Assembly: GCA_018608735.1 (NCBI GenBank) | Contig: JABAYZ010000121.1 | Coordinates: 1 to 6,302, forward strand | DNA: 6,302 nt | Reading direction: 5' to 3' | Source of the DNA: Flavobacteriaceae bacterium | Lineage (GTDB): Bacteria; Bacteroidota; Bacteroidia; Flavobacteriales; Flavobacteriaceae | Shown: in pieces, positions 1 through 6,302 of the stretch | How positions within the stretch are numbered: the first letter of the stretch is position 1 | Layout: every line of letters starts with the position of its first letter | Notes under the pieces: model-generated | What the model saw: only the letters and a program-made list of their open reading frames with translations | Told to the model about the DNA's origin: nothing | The model's database searches: none | Made by a program: the position numbers and the translations under genes

Positions 1-588
1 TCCTAGTTTTGCACGTTTATCAATTTCGGGACCAGCAGGGTAGCCTAGTCCTAGAATTTTACCGCTTTTATCAAATGCTTCACCAACAGCGTCATCAATA
101 GTTTCGCCTATGACCGTCATTTTAAAGTAATCATCAACAAGAACAATTTGAGTATGCCCACCAGAAATGGTCATGGCCAAAAACGGAAACTGAGGGTTTT
201 TGTAGCCCTCTTTTTCAATAAAGTGTGCCAAAATATGAGCTTGCATATGATTGACATCAATCAGCGGAATATCGAGTCCGTAAGCCAATGATTTTGAAAA
301 TGAAGTGCCCACTAACAATGATCCCATTAGTCCTGGGCCTTGCGTAAATGCTACAGCATCTAGGACAGCAGTGGAAATCCCAGCTTGTTTAATGGCCTGA
401 TCTACTACTGGAACTATATTTTGTTGATGTGCTCTAGATGCTAATTCAGGAACCACGCCACCATATTTTTGATGAATTTCTTGGTTAGCGACAACGTTGC
501 TCAGGACTGTTCCATTGCATAAAATTGAAGCTGCGGTATCATCACATGACGATTCAATTCCTAATATGTATGTTTTTTTTGAACTCAT
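1..588 (-). CDS. tsaD: TsaD, tRNA A37 threonylcarbamoyltransferase (partial, N-terminal 196 residues)
   Basis: TsaD (Kae1/YgjD family) transfers the threonylcarbamoyl group from threonylcarbamoyl-AMP to N6 of A37 in tRNAs that read ANN codons. It acts in the cytoplasm with TsaB and TsaE, after TsaC/TsaC2 makes the intermediate. The reading frame was translated by hand from the minus strand. It opens with the ASKHA-fold signature GIESSCDDTAAS (residues 10-21), then YGGVVPELASRAH (42-54) and FTQGPGLMGSLLVG (81-94). The metal-binding pair is in NHMQAH: H114 and H118, matching E. coli H111 and H115. SGGHT (142-146) and GETIDDAVGEAFDK (161-174) follow. The start is well fixed: an in-frame TAA lies at 600-598, four codons upstream, and this is the first ATG after it. 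No Shine-Dalgarno is visible, as is usual in this phylum. Family members are about 340 residues, so the window holds somewhat over half. The gene is divergent from tamB. One small oddity is A185 in the GYPAGP loop, where many homologues read PGGP. The family assignment is very secure. Confidence 0.97.
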   Translation of the reverse strand, partial: MSSKKTYILGIESSCDDTAASILCNGTVLSNVVANQEIHQKYGGVVPELASRAHQQNIVPVVDQAIKQAGISTAVLDAVAFTQGPGLMGSLLVGTSFSKSLAYGLDIPLIDVNHMQAHILAHFIEKEGYKNPQFPFLAMTISGGHTQIVLVDDYFKMTVIGETIDDAVGEAFDKSGKILGLGYPAGPEIDKRAKLG

Positions 589-807
589 TAAGACGATTTA
601 GTGATAATAATCGTTTTTTAAATAACAAATTAAACGACTATCTTTATCCATTAATTGGACTACTGCAAAGAAATAAAAAAAATAGCACTAAAATAAATGC
701 TTTGAGGAGTTTAAATTTTTAGAGTATTAGCGTAATTATAAATAAAATAACAGCTTTAGCATATCAAGAAGTATTTTAAAATAGTCATAAGATTTATAGC
801 AGCTTTA
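589..807. promoter_or_regulatory. Divergent tsaD/tamB intergenic region, AT-rich, no confident promoter
   Basis: These 219 bases separate the divergent tsaD and tamB reading frames and should hold both promoters. The last 48 bases probably encode the TamB N-terminus. I looked for the Bacteroidota promoter pattern (TTTG near -33, TAnnTTTG near -7). On the minus strand TTAATTTG (633-626) is one mismatch from the -7 element and lies 38 bases before the tsaD start, but it has no TTTG at the right distance. On the plus strand TAAATTTT (712-719) is also one mismatch off and has no upstream partner. A purine-rich GAGGAG (704-709) resembles a Shine-Dalgarno, but no ATG, GTG or TTG follows at the right distance. 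No tRNA or strong hairpin was seen. Confidence 0.4.
760..807 (+). other. In-frame N-terminal extension of TamB upstream of the first ATG
   Basis: The tamB frame is open upstream of the ATG at 808, back to a TAG at 757-759. The codons read H-IKKYFKIVIRFIAAL and run directly into MVLFLLLLLVLSIPSVQTRLG. Together they form a textbook N-terminal signal anchor: a lysine/arginine-rich head, about 25 hydrophobic residues, then the IPSVQTRL exit. The ATG at 808 would cut this helix in half and leave no positive residue before it. There is no ATG, GTG or TTG in the extension. The ATC at 763-765 sits exactly where the expected MKKYFK start would be, giving a 1477-residue protein. That this stretch is translated is inference. 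It could equally reflect a base error or a true ATG-to-ATC mutation. Confidence 0.6.
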
Positions 808-3800
808 ATGGTGCTTTTCTTGCTATTACTATTGGTGCTATCCATACCAAGTGTACAAACACGCTTAGGGACTTATGCGACGACCAAAGTGAATAAAACT
901 TATGGTACTGATATAAGAATTGAAAAAGCAGGACTAAGGTTCAATGGCGATGTTGCTCTTAAAAATATTCTAATTAAAGACCATCACCAGCAAACGTTGA
1001 TTTCTGTAGCGGAATTAAACACCTCTATAATTAGTTTTGCCAATATTGCAGATAATAAACTCACATTTGGTGCTATTGATTTGTTTGATCTCTTTTTTAA
1101 TATCAGGAAATATAAGGGAGAAGAGGGCACCAATTTAGATAGTTTTGTAGATAAATTTGATAGGGATAACCAAAGAACTAAGGCTAGCGAATTTCTTTTA
1201 TCTTCTACGTCTCTACGCACTCACACAAGTAATTTTTTGTATGTCGATGAGAATTTAAACAACCCTACAATTTTGGATCTTCATGAGCTTAATCTTGAAG
1301 CCTCCGATTTTTTAATTTTAGGAAAAAACATCACCACTGCTATTACTGGTCTAAGTTTTGAAGATTCACGAGGTGCGACAGTGAAAAATTTACAAACGGA
1401 GTTTTCATATTCTTTAACTCAAATGAAATTTGATCAACTCAAAATTCAAAGTGCAAACTCTTTAATTTCTGGACAACTTCATTTTAATTATGACCGTGCA
1501 GATTTTAAAGACTTTTCAGATAAGGTCAAAGTGTCTGGTTTTTTTAAAAATAGTCGCTTAGACTTAGAGGAACTCAATGTGTTTTATAATGAGTTTGGGT
1601 CGTATCAAAAAGCGACACTTAACACTACTTTTTCGGGGACACTTAACAATTTATCTTTTGATAGATTGAATCTACAGACCTCACGCAATACTGCTGTCAG
1701 TGGAAAACTTAAATTCAAAAACGTATTTAATCCCACTATAAATAGCTTTGAGATGGATGCAGATTTTAAAAACATATCGTCCACTTATACAGATTTAAAA
1801 GCGTTATTGCCAAGAGTCTTGGGCAATAGCATACCATCGAGTTTTGAAGCTCTTGGTCGTTTTGATATGCAGGGTGCTGCCAGAGTTTCAAAGGCAACTA
1901 TTGCAACCGTTTTGGATATTGAAACAGAGTTGGGAACCCTTTTTGTGGATTTAAATTTAGATCAAATTGAGACCATAGATAATGCGTTATATGTGGGGCA
2001 AATTCAATTTACAGATTTTGATATGGGACGCTTTATAAACGAGCCCAAAATAGGGTTGATTACCTCAAATTTGAGTGTCGAGGGGCGTGGATTTAACAAA
2101 GAAACTATTAATTCTATTATCAAAGGAAAATTCGATTCGGTTACGTTTCAAAACTATATATACTCTGATTTGGAAGTTTCTGGAGTGGTAAAAAATAAAG
2201 TTTTTAATGGTCAGTTAAAAATTGCAGACCCTAATCTTAAACTTAATTTTGAGGGGCTTGTAGATTTTTCGGACAACGAAAATATTTATGATTTTTCAGC
2301 TGCTATTGGGCATGCCAATTTAAATGCTTTAAATTTTGTTGAGCGCGATAACATATCCATGTTGAAGGGTCAGGTTACAATGGATATGAAAGGCACCACT
2401 ATTGATAATATGTATGGTGCTATAAAATTTAAAAACGCCTTGTATCAAAATCAAAATGACCGCTATGATTTCAAAGATTTTGAGATCACTTCTGCCTTTG
2501 AAAAAAATAATGAAAGAACACTACGGGTTAACTCTCCAGAAATTGTTCAAGGAAACTTAAAGGGTAAATTTTCGATTAATGAACTTCCTAATTTATTGCG
2601 CAATTCACTCGGAGATATTTATACCAAGTACACGCCTTATCAGGTTAATGAAGGTCAGTATTTTAATTTTAATTTCAAAATTTATAATAAAATTATTGAA
2701 ATTTTCTCTCCAGAACTAAAACTAGGGTCTAATACCTATATTAAGGGTAGAGTTGAAAGTGATCCTAAGAATTTCAACCTCACCTTTAAGTCTCCGAACA
2801 TAAGATTAGAGCCGTTTTTTGCCAATAAAATTGAAGTGCAACTCGTTAACGATAACCCGCTTTTTAACTCCTATATTGAAGTAGATAGTTTGGCGACCCC
2901 CTATTATAATGCATCTAAATTCAGTTTGATTAATGTGACTTTAAACGATACATTATACGTAAAATCTGAATTTAAAGGCGGTAAAAATGCTACAGATGAA
3001 TTTGATTTAAACCTATACTACACCATTGACGCGGATAACAAGTCTGTTGTTGGAATAAAAAAATCGAATGCACGTTTTAAAAACACACCATGGTTGATCA
3101 ATGCGGCTCAGAACAAACAAAATAAAATTGTTTTTGACAGGTCATTTAAAGCCATTCTATTTGATCATCTAAAGCTAACATACGACAATGAAGAGATTCT
3201 TTTAAATGCAGCTTTTCAGGGAACTCAGAATAAGAATATAAGCCTTGATTTTCGCAATGTCGATTTAGCTAAAGTAACCCCTACAATTAAAAATCTAAGT
3301 TTAGGGGGGAATTTAAATGGGACATTAAATATCAGACAAGTCGAAAGTGTGTACCTTCCAAAATCTAGTCTTACCATTGATGATTTTGCAGTCAATGACT
3401 TTAATTTAGGGGACTTTAAGGCAGATGTTAAAGGCAACCAATCGTTGACCAATTATGATGTAAATGTATCTTTGAAAGCAGGTAATATTGAATCACTCTC
3501 TGTTGTTGGCGCCTTAGACGTGTCGGGGGAAGACTCCAAACTAGATTTGGATATCAACTTTAAAGATTTTATTTTAAATCCTCTAAACCCTTTTGGTGCT
3601 GATGTGATTACGAAAATTAGAGGTGAGGTTTCAGGAGTTGCAAAGGTAAGTGGACGTCTTGAAAAACCCCAAATCGAAGGGCAGTTAAGCCTAAATAATG
3701 GAGGGCTTGCCATTCCATATCTCAATACCGAGTATGAGTTTAAAGATAACTCCAAGATCAACTTACAAGAACAACGTTTTAGTTTTGACAATGCATTTAT

Positions 3801-5196
3801 GGTGGACGCCGAATACCAGTCACAAGCATTTTTAAATGGAAGTATCAGTCATAATAATTTTGCAAAATGGTCTTTAGATCTTAATATTGATTCGGACCGC
3901 TTATTGGTGCTAAACACAAATGAACAGGACGAATCCTTGTACTATGGTACTGCCTTTGTGGATGGGAATATTAATATTTCCGGTCCTACAGAGCAATTAT
4001 TTATAGAAGCCAATGTGGCCACTTCAGAGGGTACGATTTTTAAAATCCCTTTAAATGACAATGAAATATTATCAGAAAACTCCTATATTCATTTCCTTAG
4101 TCCAGAAGAAAAAACAAATCAAATTAGTGATCAGCCCTCTGTAGATGATGATATTAAGGGGCTTGAGATGAAGTTTAATATGGACATCAATGACGCTGCC
4201 GAAATTGAAATTGTCCTCGATAGAGAGACGGGTAGTTCTATTATTGGTCGAGGAAATGGAAGTATGTTGGCGCAAATTAATACTAAAGGTAAGTTTCAAA
4301 TGTTTGGGGATTTTATTGTGCTCTCAGGGTTTTATAACTTTTCTTTTGGTAGAATTATTCAAAAGCAATTTAAGGTAGTCAAAGATGGAACTCTAGCTTG
4401 GGACGGTAGCCCTCTTAGTGCGGATATAAATATTAAAGCCCTTTATGACGGCATTAGCGTTAACCCATCAACGCTTTTAGATAATCCCATAAACCAAAGT
4501 ATCCCTACCGAGGTTGAAATTCATTTAACGGGTAAACTAGACAATGCAGATCTAGACTTTGATGTGCGGTTTCCGAGTATCAATTCAACGCTTAATAGTG
4601 AGTTATCCGATCGATTAAGAGATAAAGATCAGCGCGAATTTCAAGCTTTATCGTTGTTGGCAACAGGAACTTTTAGAAGTGATTTAAGTTTGGATTCTCA
4701 AGATGCATTTGGTCTTGTTTCGGATGGTGTAACCAATATGTTGAATGAGTTTTTCTCAGACGATGAAAATAAAGTTCAATTGGGAATTAATGTGGATCTA
4801 GGAGAAACAACGCCCGAATACGAAACAGATAGTCGAGTAGGAGTGACAGTTTCTACAAAGTTGAGCGACAATATATTAATTAACGGTAAAGTTGGAGTGC
4901 CTGTTGGAGGGGTTAGTAAAACGACTGTTGCGGGAGATTTTGAAGTGGAAGTCATACTTAATGAAGATCGTACACTATCGCTTAAGTTTTTTAACAGAGA
5001 AAATAGTATTCAAAATTTTGGAGAACAGATCGGATATACCCAAGGAGTAGGCGTATCCTATAATATTGAATTTGATAATTTGAAAGAATTGTTTCAGGAG
5101 TTATTTAAAACCAAATCCAAAACCGATCAAACTAATTTAGATCCTTCATTAAAACAGAATGCTTCAGGAGTACCTAATTATATAGAATTCAAGTAA
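808..5196 (+). CDS. tamB: TamB-like translocation/assembly protein (DUF490/TamB_C), inner-membrane anchored, periplasm-spanning
   Basis: TamB-family proteins (AsmA-like/VPS13-like superfamily) are anchored in the inner membrane and cross the periplasm as a long beta-sheet groove. They are implicated in moving phospholipids to the outer membrane and, with TamA-type Omp85 proteins, in outer-membrane protein assembly. The visible protein has 1462 residues, against about 1260 in E. coli. It starts with a hydrophobic segment (residues 1-13), then SIPSVQTRLGTYAT and the region RIEKAGLRFNGDVALKNILIKD, typical of the family's N-terminus. The long middle (about 60-1050) is repetitive beta-rich sequence of alternating polar and hydrophobic residues, with many GxLxF-type strands. 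The C-terminal TamB domain (about 1050-1440) shows GRGNG (from 1147), SGFYNFSFG (from 1173), DGTLAWDGSPLSADI (from 1193) and a final stretch beginning LGINVDLGETT (about 1324). A polar tail of about 30 residues ends it. I see no cysteine anywhere. 808 is the first ATG, but the true N-terminus is probably upstream near 763 (see 760-807). No TamA partner lies in the window. The family call is strong; the exact cargo is unknown. Confidence 0.93.
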   Translation: MVLFLLLLLVLSIPSVQTRLGTYATTKVNKTYGTDIRIEKAGLRFNGDVALKNILIKDHHQQTLISVAELNTSIISFANIADNKLTFGAIDLFDLFFNIRKYKGEEGTNLDSFVDKFDRDNQRTKASEFLLSSTSLRTHTSNFLYVDENLNNPTILDLHELNLEASDFLILGKNITTAITGLSFEDSRGATVKNLQTEFSYSLTQMKFDQLKIQSANSLISGQLHFNYDRADFKDFSDKVKVSGFFKNSRLDLEELNVFYNEFGSYQKATLNTTFSGTLNNLSFDRLNLQTSRNTAVSGKLKFKNVFNPTINSFEMDADFKNISSTYTDLKALLPRVLGNSIPSSFEALGRFDMQGAARVSKATIATVLDIETELGTLFVDLNLDQIETIDNALYVGQIQFTDFDMGRFINEPKIGLITSNLSVEGRGFNKETINSIIKGKFDSVTFQNYIYSDLEVSGVVKNKVFNGQLKIADPNLKLNFEGLVDFSDNENIYDFSAAIGHANLNALNFVERDNISMLKGQVTMDMKGTTIDNMYGAIKFKNALYQNQNDRYDFKDFEITSAFEKNNERTLRVNSPEIVQGNLKGKFSINELPNLLRNSLGDIYTKYTPYQVNEGQYFNFNFKIYNKIIEIFSPELKLGSNTYIKGRVESDPKNFNLTFKSPNIRLEPFFANKIEVQLVNDNPLFNSYIEVDSLATPYYNASKFSLINVTLNDTLYVKSEFKGGKNATDEFDLNLYYTIDADNKSVVGIKKSNARFKNTPWLINAAQNKQNKIVFDRSFKAILFDHLKLTYDNEEILLNAAFQGTQNKNISLDFRNVDLAKVTPTIKNLSLGGNLNGTLNIRQVESVYLPKSSLTIDDFAVNDFNLGDFKADVKGNQSLTNYDVNVSLKAGNIESLSVVGALDVSGEDSKLDLDINFKDFILNPLNPFGADVITKIRGEVSGVAKVSGRLEKPQIEGQLSLNNGGLAIPYLNTEYEFKDNSKINLQEQRFSFDNAFMVDAEYQSQAFLNGSISHNNFAKWSLDLNIDSDRLLVLNTNEQDESLYYGTAFVDGNINISGPTEQLFIEANVATSEGTIFKIPLNDNEILSENSYIHFLSPEEKTNQISDQPSVDDDIKGLEMKFNMDINDAAEIEIVLDRETGSSIIGRGNGSMLAQINTKGKFQMFGDFIVLSGFYNFSFGRIIQKQFKVVKDGTLAWDGSPLSADINIKALYDGISVNPSTLLDNPINQSIPTEVEIHLTGKLDNADLDFDVRFPSINSTLNSELSDRLRDKDQREFQALSLLATGTFRSDLSLDSQDAFGLVSDGVTNMLNEFFSDDENKVQLGINVDLGETTPEYETDSRVGVTVSTKLSDNILINGKVGVPVGGVSKTTVAGDFEVEVILNEDRTLSLKFFNRENSIQNFGEQIGYTQGVGVSYNIEFDNLKELFQELFKTKSKTDQTNLDPSLKQNASGVPNYIEFK

Positions 5197-5197
5197 T

Positions 5198-5230
5198 TTT
5201 GCCCTAGAAATTTACTAATTATTAAATTTT
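5198..5230 (+). promoter_or_regulatory. Possible Bacteroidota-type promoter for pfkA
   Basis: TTTG (5198-5201) and TAAATTTT (5223-5230) resemble the -33 (TTTG) and -7 (TAnnTTTG) elements used by the primary sigma factor of Bacteroidota. The -7 element has one mismatch, at its final G. The 21-base spacer is at the long edge of what is usual. Transcription would begin roughly 120 bases before the pfkA ATG, so the hairpin at 5281-5317 would fall in the leader. In such AT-rich DNA near matches are common, so this is a weak call. Confidence 0.25.
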
Positions 5231-5280
5231 TTAGCTTCAGAACCAAATAGTTATTAACGAAAACGTTTGAATTTTAGACT

Positions 5281-5317
5281 GATAAAAAAATTGATACCCA
5301 CTTACGGTTTTTTTAAC
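5281..5317 (+). terminator. AT-rich hairpin between tamB and pfkA; weak terminator or leader hairpin
   Basis: A run of seven A (5284-5290) is matched by a run of seven T (5308-5314). The stem gains T5283-A5315 on the outside. Inside, G5293-C5305 plus two G-U pairs (5291-5307 and 5292-5306) extend it, giving 11 pairs around an 11-base loop, ATACCCACTTA. It lies 85 bases after the tamB stop and about 40 before the pfkA start. The A-tract/stem/T-tract layout resembles an intrinsic terminator on the plus strand, and the inner G-U pairs would be A-C mismatches on the other strand. The core is poor in GC, so termination would be weak. It could instead be a leader structure of pfkA mRNA. Confidence 0.3.
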
Positions 5318-5330
5318 TAATAAGTTATTA
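5318..5330. repeat. Perfect small palindrome TAATAA-G-TTATTA before pfkA
   Basis: Two perfectly complementary 6-base arms (5318-5323 and 5325-5330) flank one G. The palindrome starts 39 bases before the pfkA start. The sequence AGTTATTAA at its right half (5323-5331) also occurs at 5249-5257 in the same gap. Such a site could bind a dimeric regulator, but A/T-only palindromes arise readily by chance here. Confidence 0.25.
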
Positions 5331-5356
5331 ATTTTACAAATTAAACCATTACAACT

Positions 5357-6302
5357 ATGGAAAAGAAGATAAAAAAGATTGGTGTATTAACATCTGGAGG
5401 CGATGCTCCCGGGATGAATGCAGCTATACGATCTGTAGCACGCGCTTGTGCCTATCATAATATCGAATGTGTTGGGATTTACAGAGGATATGAAGGGATG
5501 ATTGAAGGGGATTTTAAAGTTCTAAATGCAAGAACTGTAAATAATATTATTAATAAAGGCGGAACGTTTTTAAAGTCTGCTCGATCTGAAGAATTCAGAA
5601 CCAAAGAAGGCCGTCAAAAAGCCTATGATCAACTTCAAGAACAACACATTGACGCCTTAGTATTAATTGGTGGCGATGGAACGTTTACTGGAGGTATGAT
5701 TTTTAATGAAGAATTCAACTTTCCTATTATAGGGATCCCTGGAACAATTGATAACGATATTGTTGGTACGAACTATACACTAGGATATGATACGGCTCTA
5801 AATACTGCAGTAGAAGCGATTGATAAAATTCGTGATACCGCAAGTTCTCACAGACGTTTGTTTTTCGTTGAAGTGATGGGCCGCGATGTAGGTCATATTG
5901 CTTTAAATGCAGGTGTTGGCTCTGGAGCAGAAGAAATTTTAGTGCCCGAAGAAGATTTAGGATTAGATCGTCTTTTAGAATCTCTTGAGAAAAGTAGACA
6001 TACCGGAAAATCATCGAGTATAGTTGTTGTTGCTGAAGGCGATAAAACAGGAAAAAATGTATTTGAATTAAGAGATTATGTAGAAGAAAATCTAGAGGGT
6101 TATGACGTTCGAGTATCTGTTTTAGGACATATGCAACGTGGAGGGTCACCATCTTGTTTTGATAGAGTCTTAGCCTCTCGAATGGGAGTCAAAGCTGTTG
6201 AATCTTTATTAGAAGGTAAATACAATTACATGGTGGGAACCGTAAACAATAAATTAGAATTATATCCTATTGACAAAGCAGTCAAAGGACATTCAACAAT
6301 AG
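5357..6302 (+). CDS. pfkA: ATP-dependent 6-phosphofructokinase (partial, C-terminal end missing)
   Basis: PfkA phosphorylates fructose 6-phosphate to fructose 1,6-bisphosphate with ATP, the committed step of glycolysis, as a cytosolic tetramer. The frame was read from ATG 5357 and stays open to the right edge: 315 codons plus one base. Motifs in order are TSGGDAPGMNAAIR (12-25), the ATP-site loop GGDGT (105-109), PGTIDND (128-134, with D132 the likely catalytic base), MGR (174-176), AEGD, and LGHMQRGGSP starting just before H258 (sugar-phosphate site, R261). G108 and G129 are the glycines typical of ATP-using enzymes; PPi-dependent relatives carry Asp and Lys there (GGDDT, PKTIDND). R25 and R29 match the E. 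coli effector-site arginines R21 and R25, so allosteric control is plausible. Homologues in this family have about 328 residues, so about a dozen are missing. The start has no Shine-Dalgarno but is followed at once by MEKKIKKIGVLTSGG, as expected. The gene has its own 160-base upstream gap. A glyceraldehyde-3-phosphate dehydrogenase gene often follows pfkA in this group, but lies outside the window. Confidence 0.97.
   Translation, partial: MEKKIKKIGVLTSGGDAPGMNAAIRSVARACAYHNIECVGIYRGYEGMIEGDFKVLNARTVNNIINKGGTFLKSARSEEFRTKEGRQKAYDQLQEQHIDALVLIGGDGTFTGGMIFNEEFNFPIIGIPGTIDNDIVGTNYTLGYDTALNTAVEAIDKIRDTASSHRRLFFVEVMGRDVGHIALNAGVGSGAEEILVPEEDLGLDRLLESLEKSRHTGKSSSIVVVAEGDKTGKNVFELRDYVEENLEGYDVRVSVLGHMQRGGSPSCFDRVLASRMGVKAVESLLEGKYNYMVGTVNNKLELYPIDKAVKGHSTI

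Noticed and set aside
655..719. TTG (655-657) with TAAATTTT (712-719) as a tamB promoter
   Set aside because: The gap of more than 50 bases is far beyond the 17-21 base spacing of Bacteroidota promoters, and no closer -33 element exists.
525..722. 65-residue plus-strand open frame overlapping the tsaD start
   Set aside because: About a third of it is antisense to conserved TsaD codons, and the rest is low-complexity AT-rich sequence rich in Asn, Lys and Leu with no recognisable motif. There is no ribosome-binding signal or codon pattern to support it.
3453..3791. 112-residue minus-strand open frame inside tamB, with others at 984-1220, 3225-3452 and 4072-4299
   Set aside because: All are shadows of the long tamB frame, which shows family-specific motifs throughout; none has its own support.
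4190..4378. 62-residue plus-strand open frame in another frame within tamB
   Set aside because: It overlaps the most conserved part of the TamB C-terminal domain (GRGNG to FGRII) and is out of frame with it, so it is a chance frame.
5211..5229. AAATTT ... AAATTT inverted repeat just after the tamB stop, followed by T residues, considered as a terminator
   Set aside because: The arms are self-palindromic A/T hexamers with no GC pair, so the stem would be too weak. The later hairpin at 5281-5317 is a better candidate.
5727..6152. 141-residue minus-strand open frame inside pfkA
   Set aside because: It lies entirely antisense to the conserved catalytic core of pfkA. Its product is rich in Leu, Tyr, Gln and His in a way that reflects reverse-complement codons, with no domain signature.

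Overview
The window looks like a stretch of ordinary chromosome from a member of the Bacteroidota, most likely the family Flavobacteriaceae. The DNA is AT-rich and the intergenic regions are AT-dominated. Shine-Dalgarno sequences are missing in front of the visible starts. The large central protein has the layout of the flavobacterial TamB family. The genus cannot be fixed from this sequence alone.

Layout: (1) Positions 1-588, minus strand: the first 196 codons of tsaD, the tRNA N6-threonylcarbamoyladenosine transferase, cut by the left edge. (2) Positions 589-807: an AT-rich divergent region that should hold the 5' signals of both tsaD and the central gene. (3) Positions 808-5196, plus strand: a very large tamB-like gene. 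Its in-frame coding signal clearly continues upstream of the first ATG, to about position 763, where an ATC codon stands where an ATG would be expected. (4) Positions 5197-5356: an AT-rich gap with a possible promoter, a hairpin and small palindromes. (5) Positions 5357-6302, plus strand: pfkA, ATP-dependent 6-phosphofructokinase, cut by the right edge with only about a dozen residues probably missing.

The three genes serve unrelated housekeeping roles: tRNA modification, outer-membrane biogenesis and lipid transport, and glycolysis. Nothing suggests one dedicated operon. tsaD is transcribed away from tamB, and pfkA is separated from tamB by 160 bases that could carry its own promoter. I found no mobile element, CRISPR array, tRNA, rRNA or defence system, and no convincing sign of a new biological system. 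The best leads are the start of tamB (a likely non-canonical start, a sequencing error or a real mutation) and the hairpin and palindromes in the pfkA leader.
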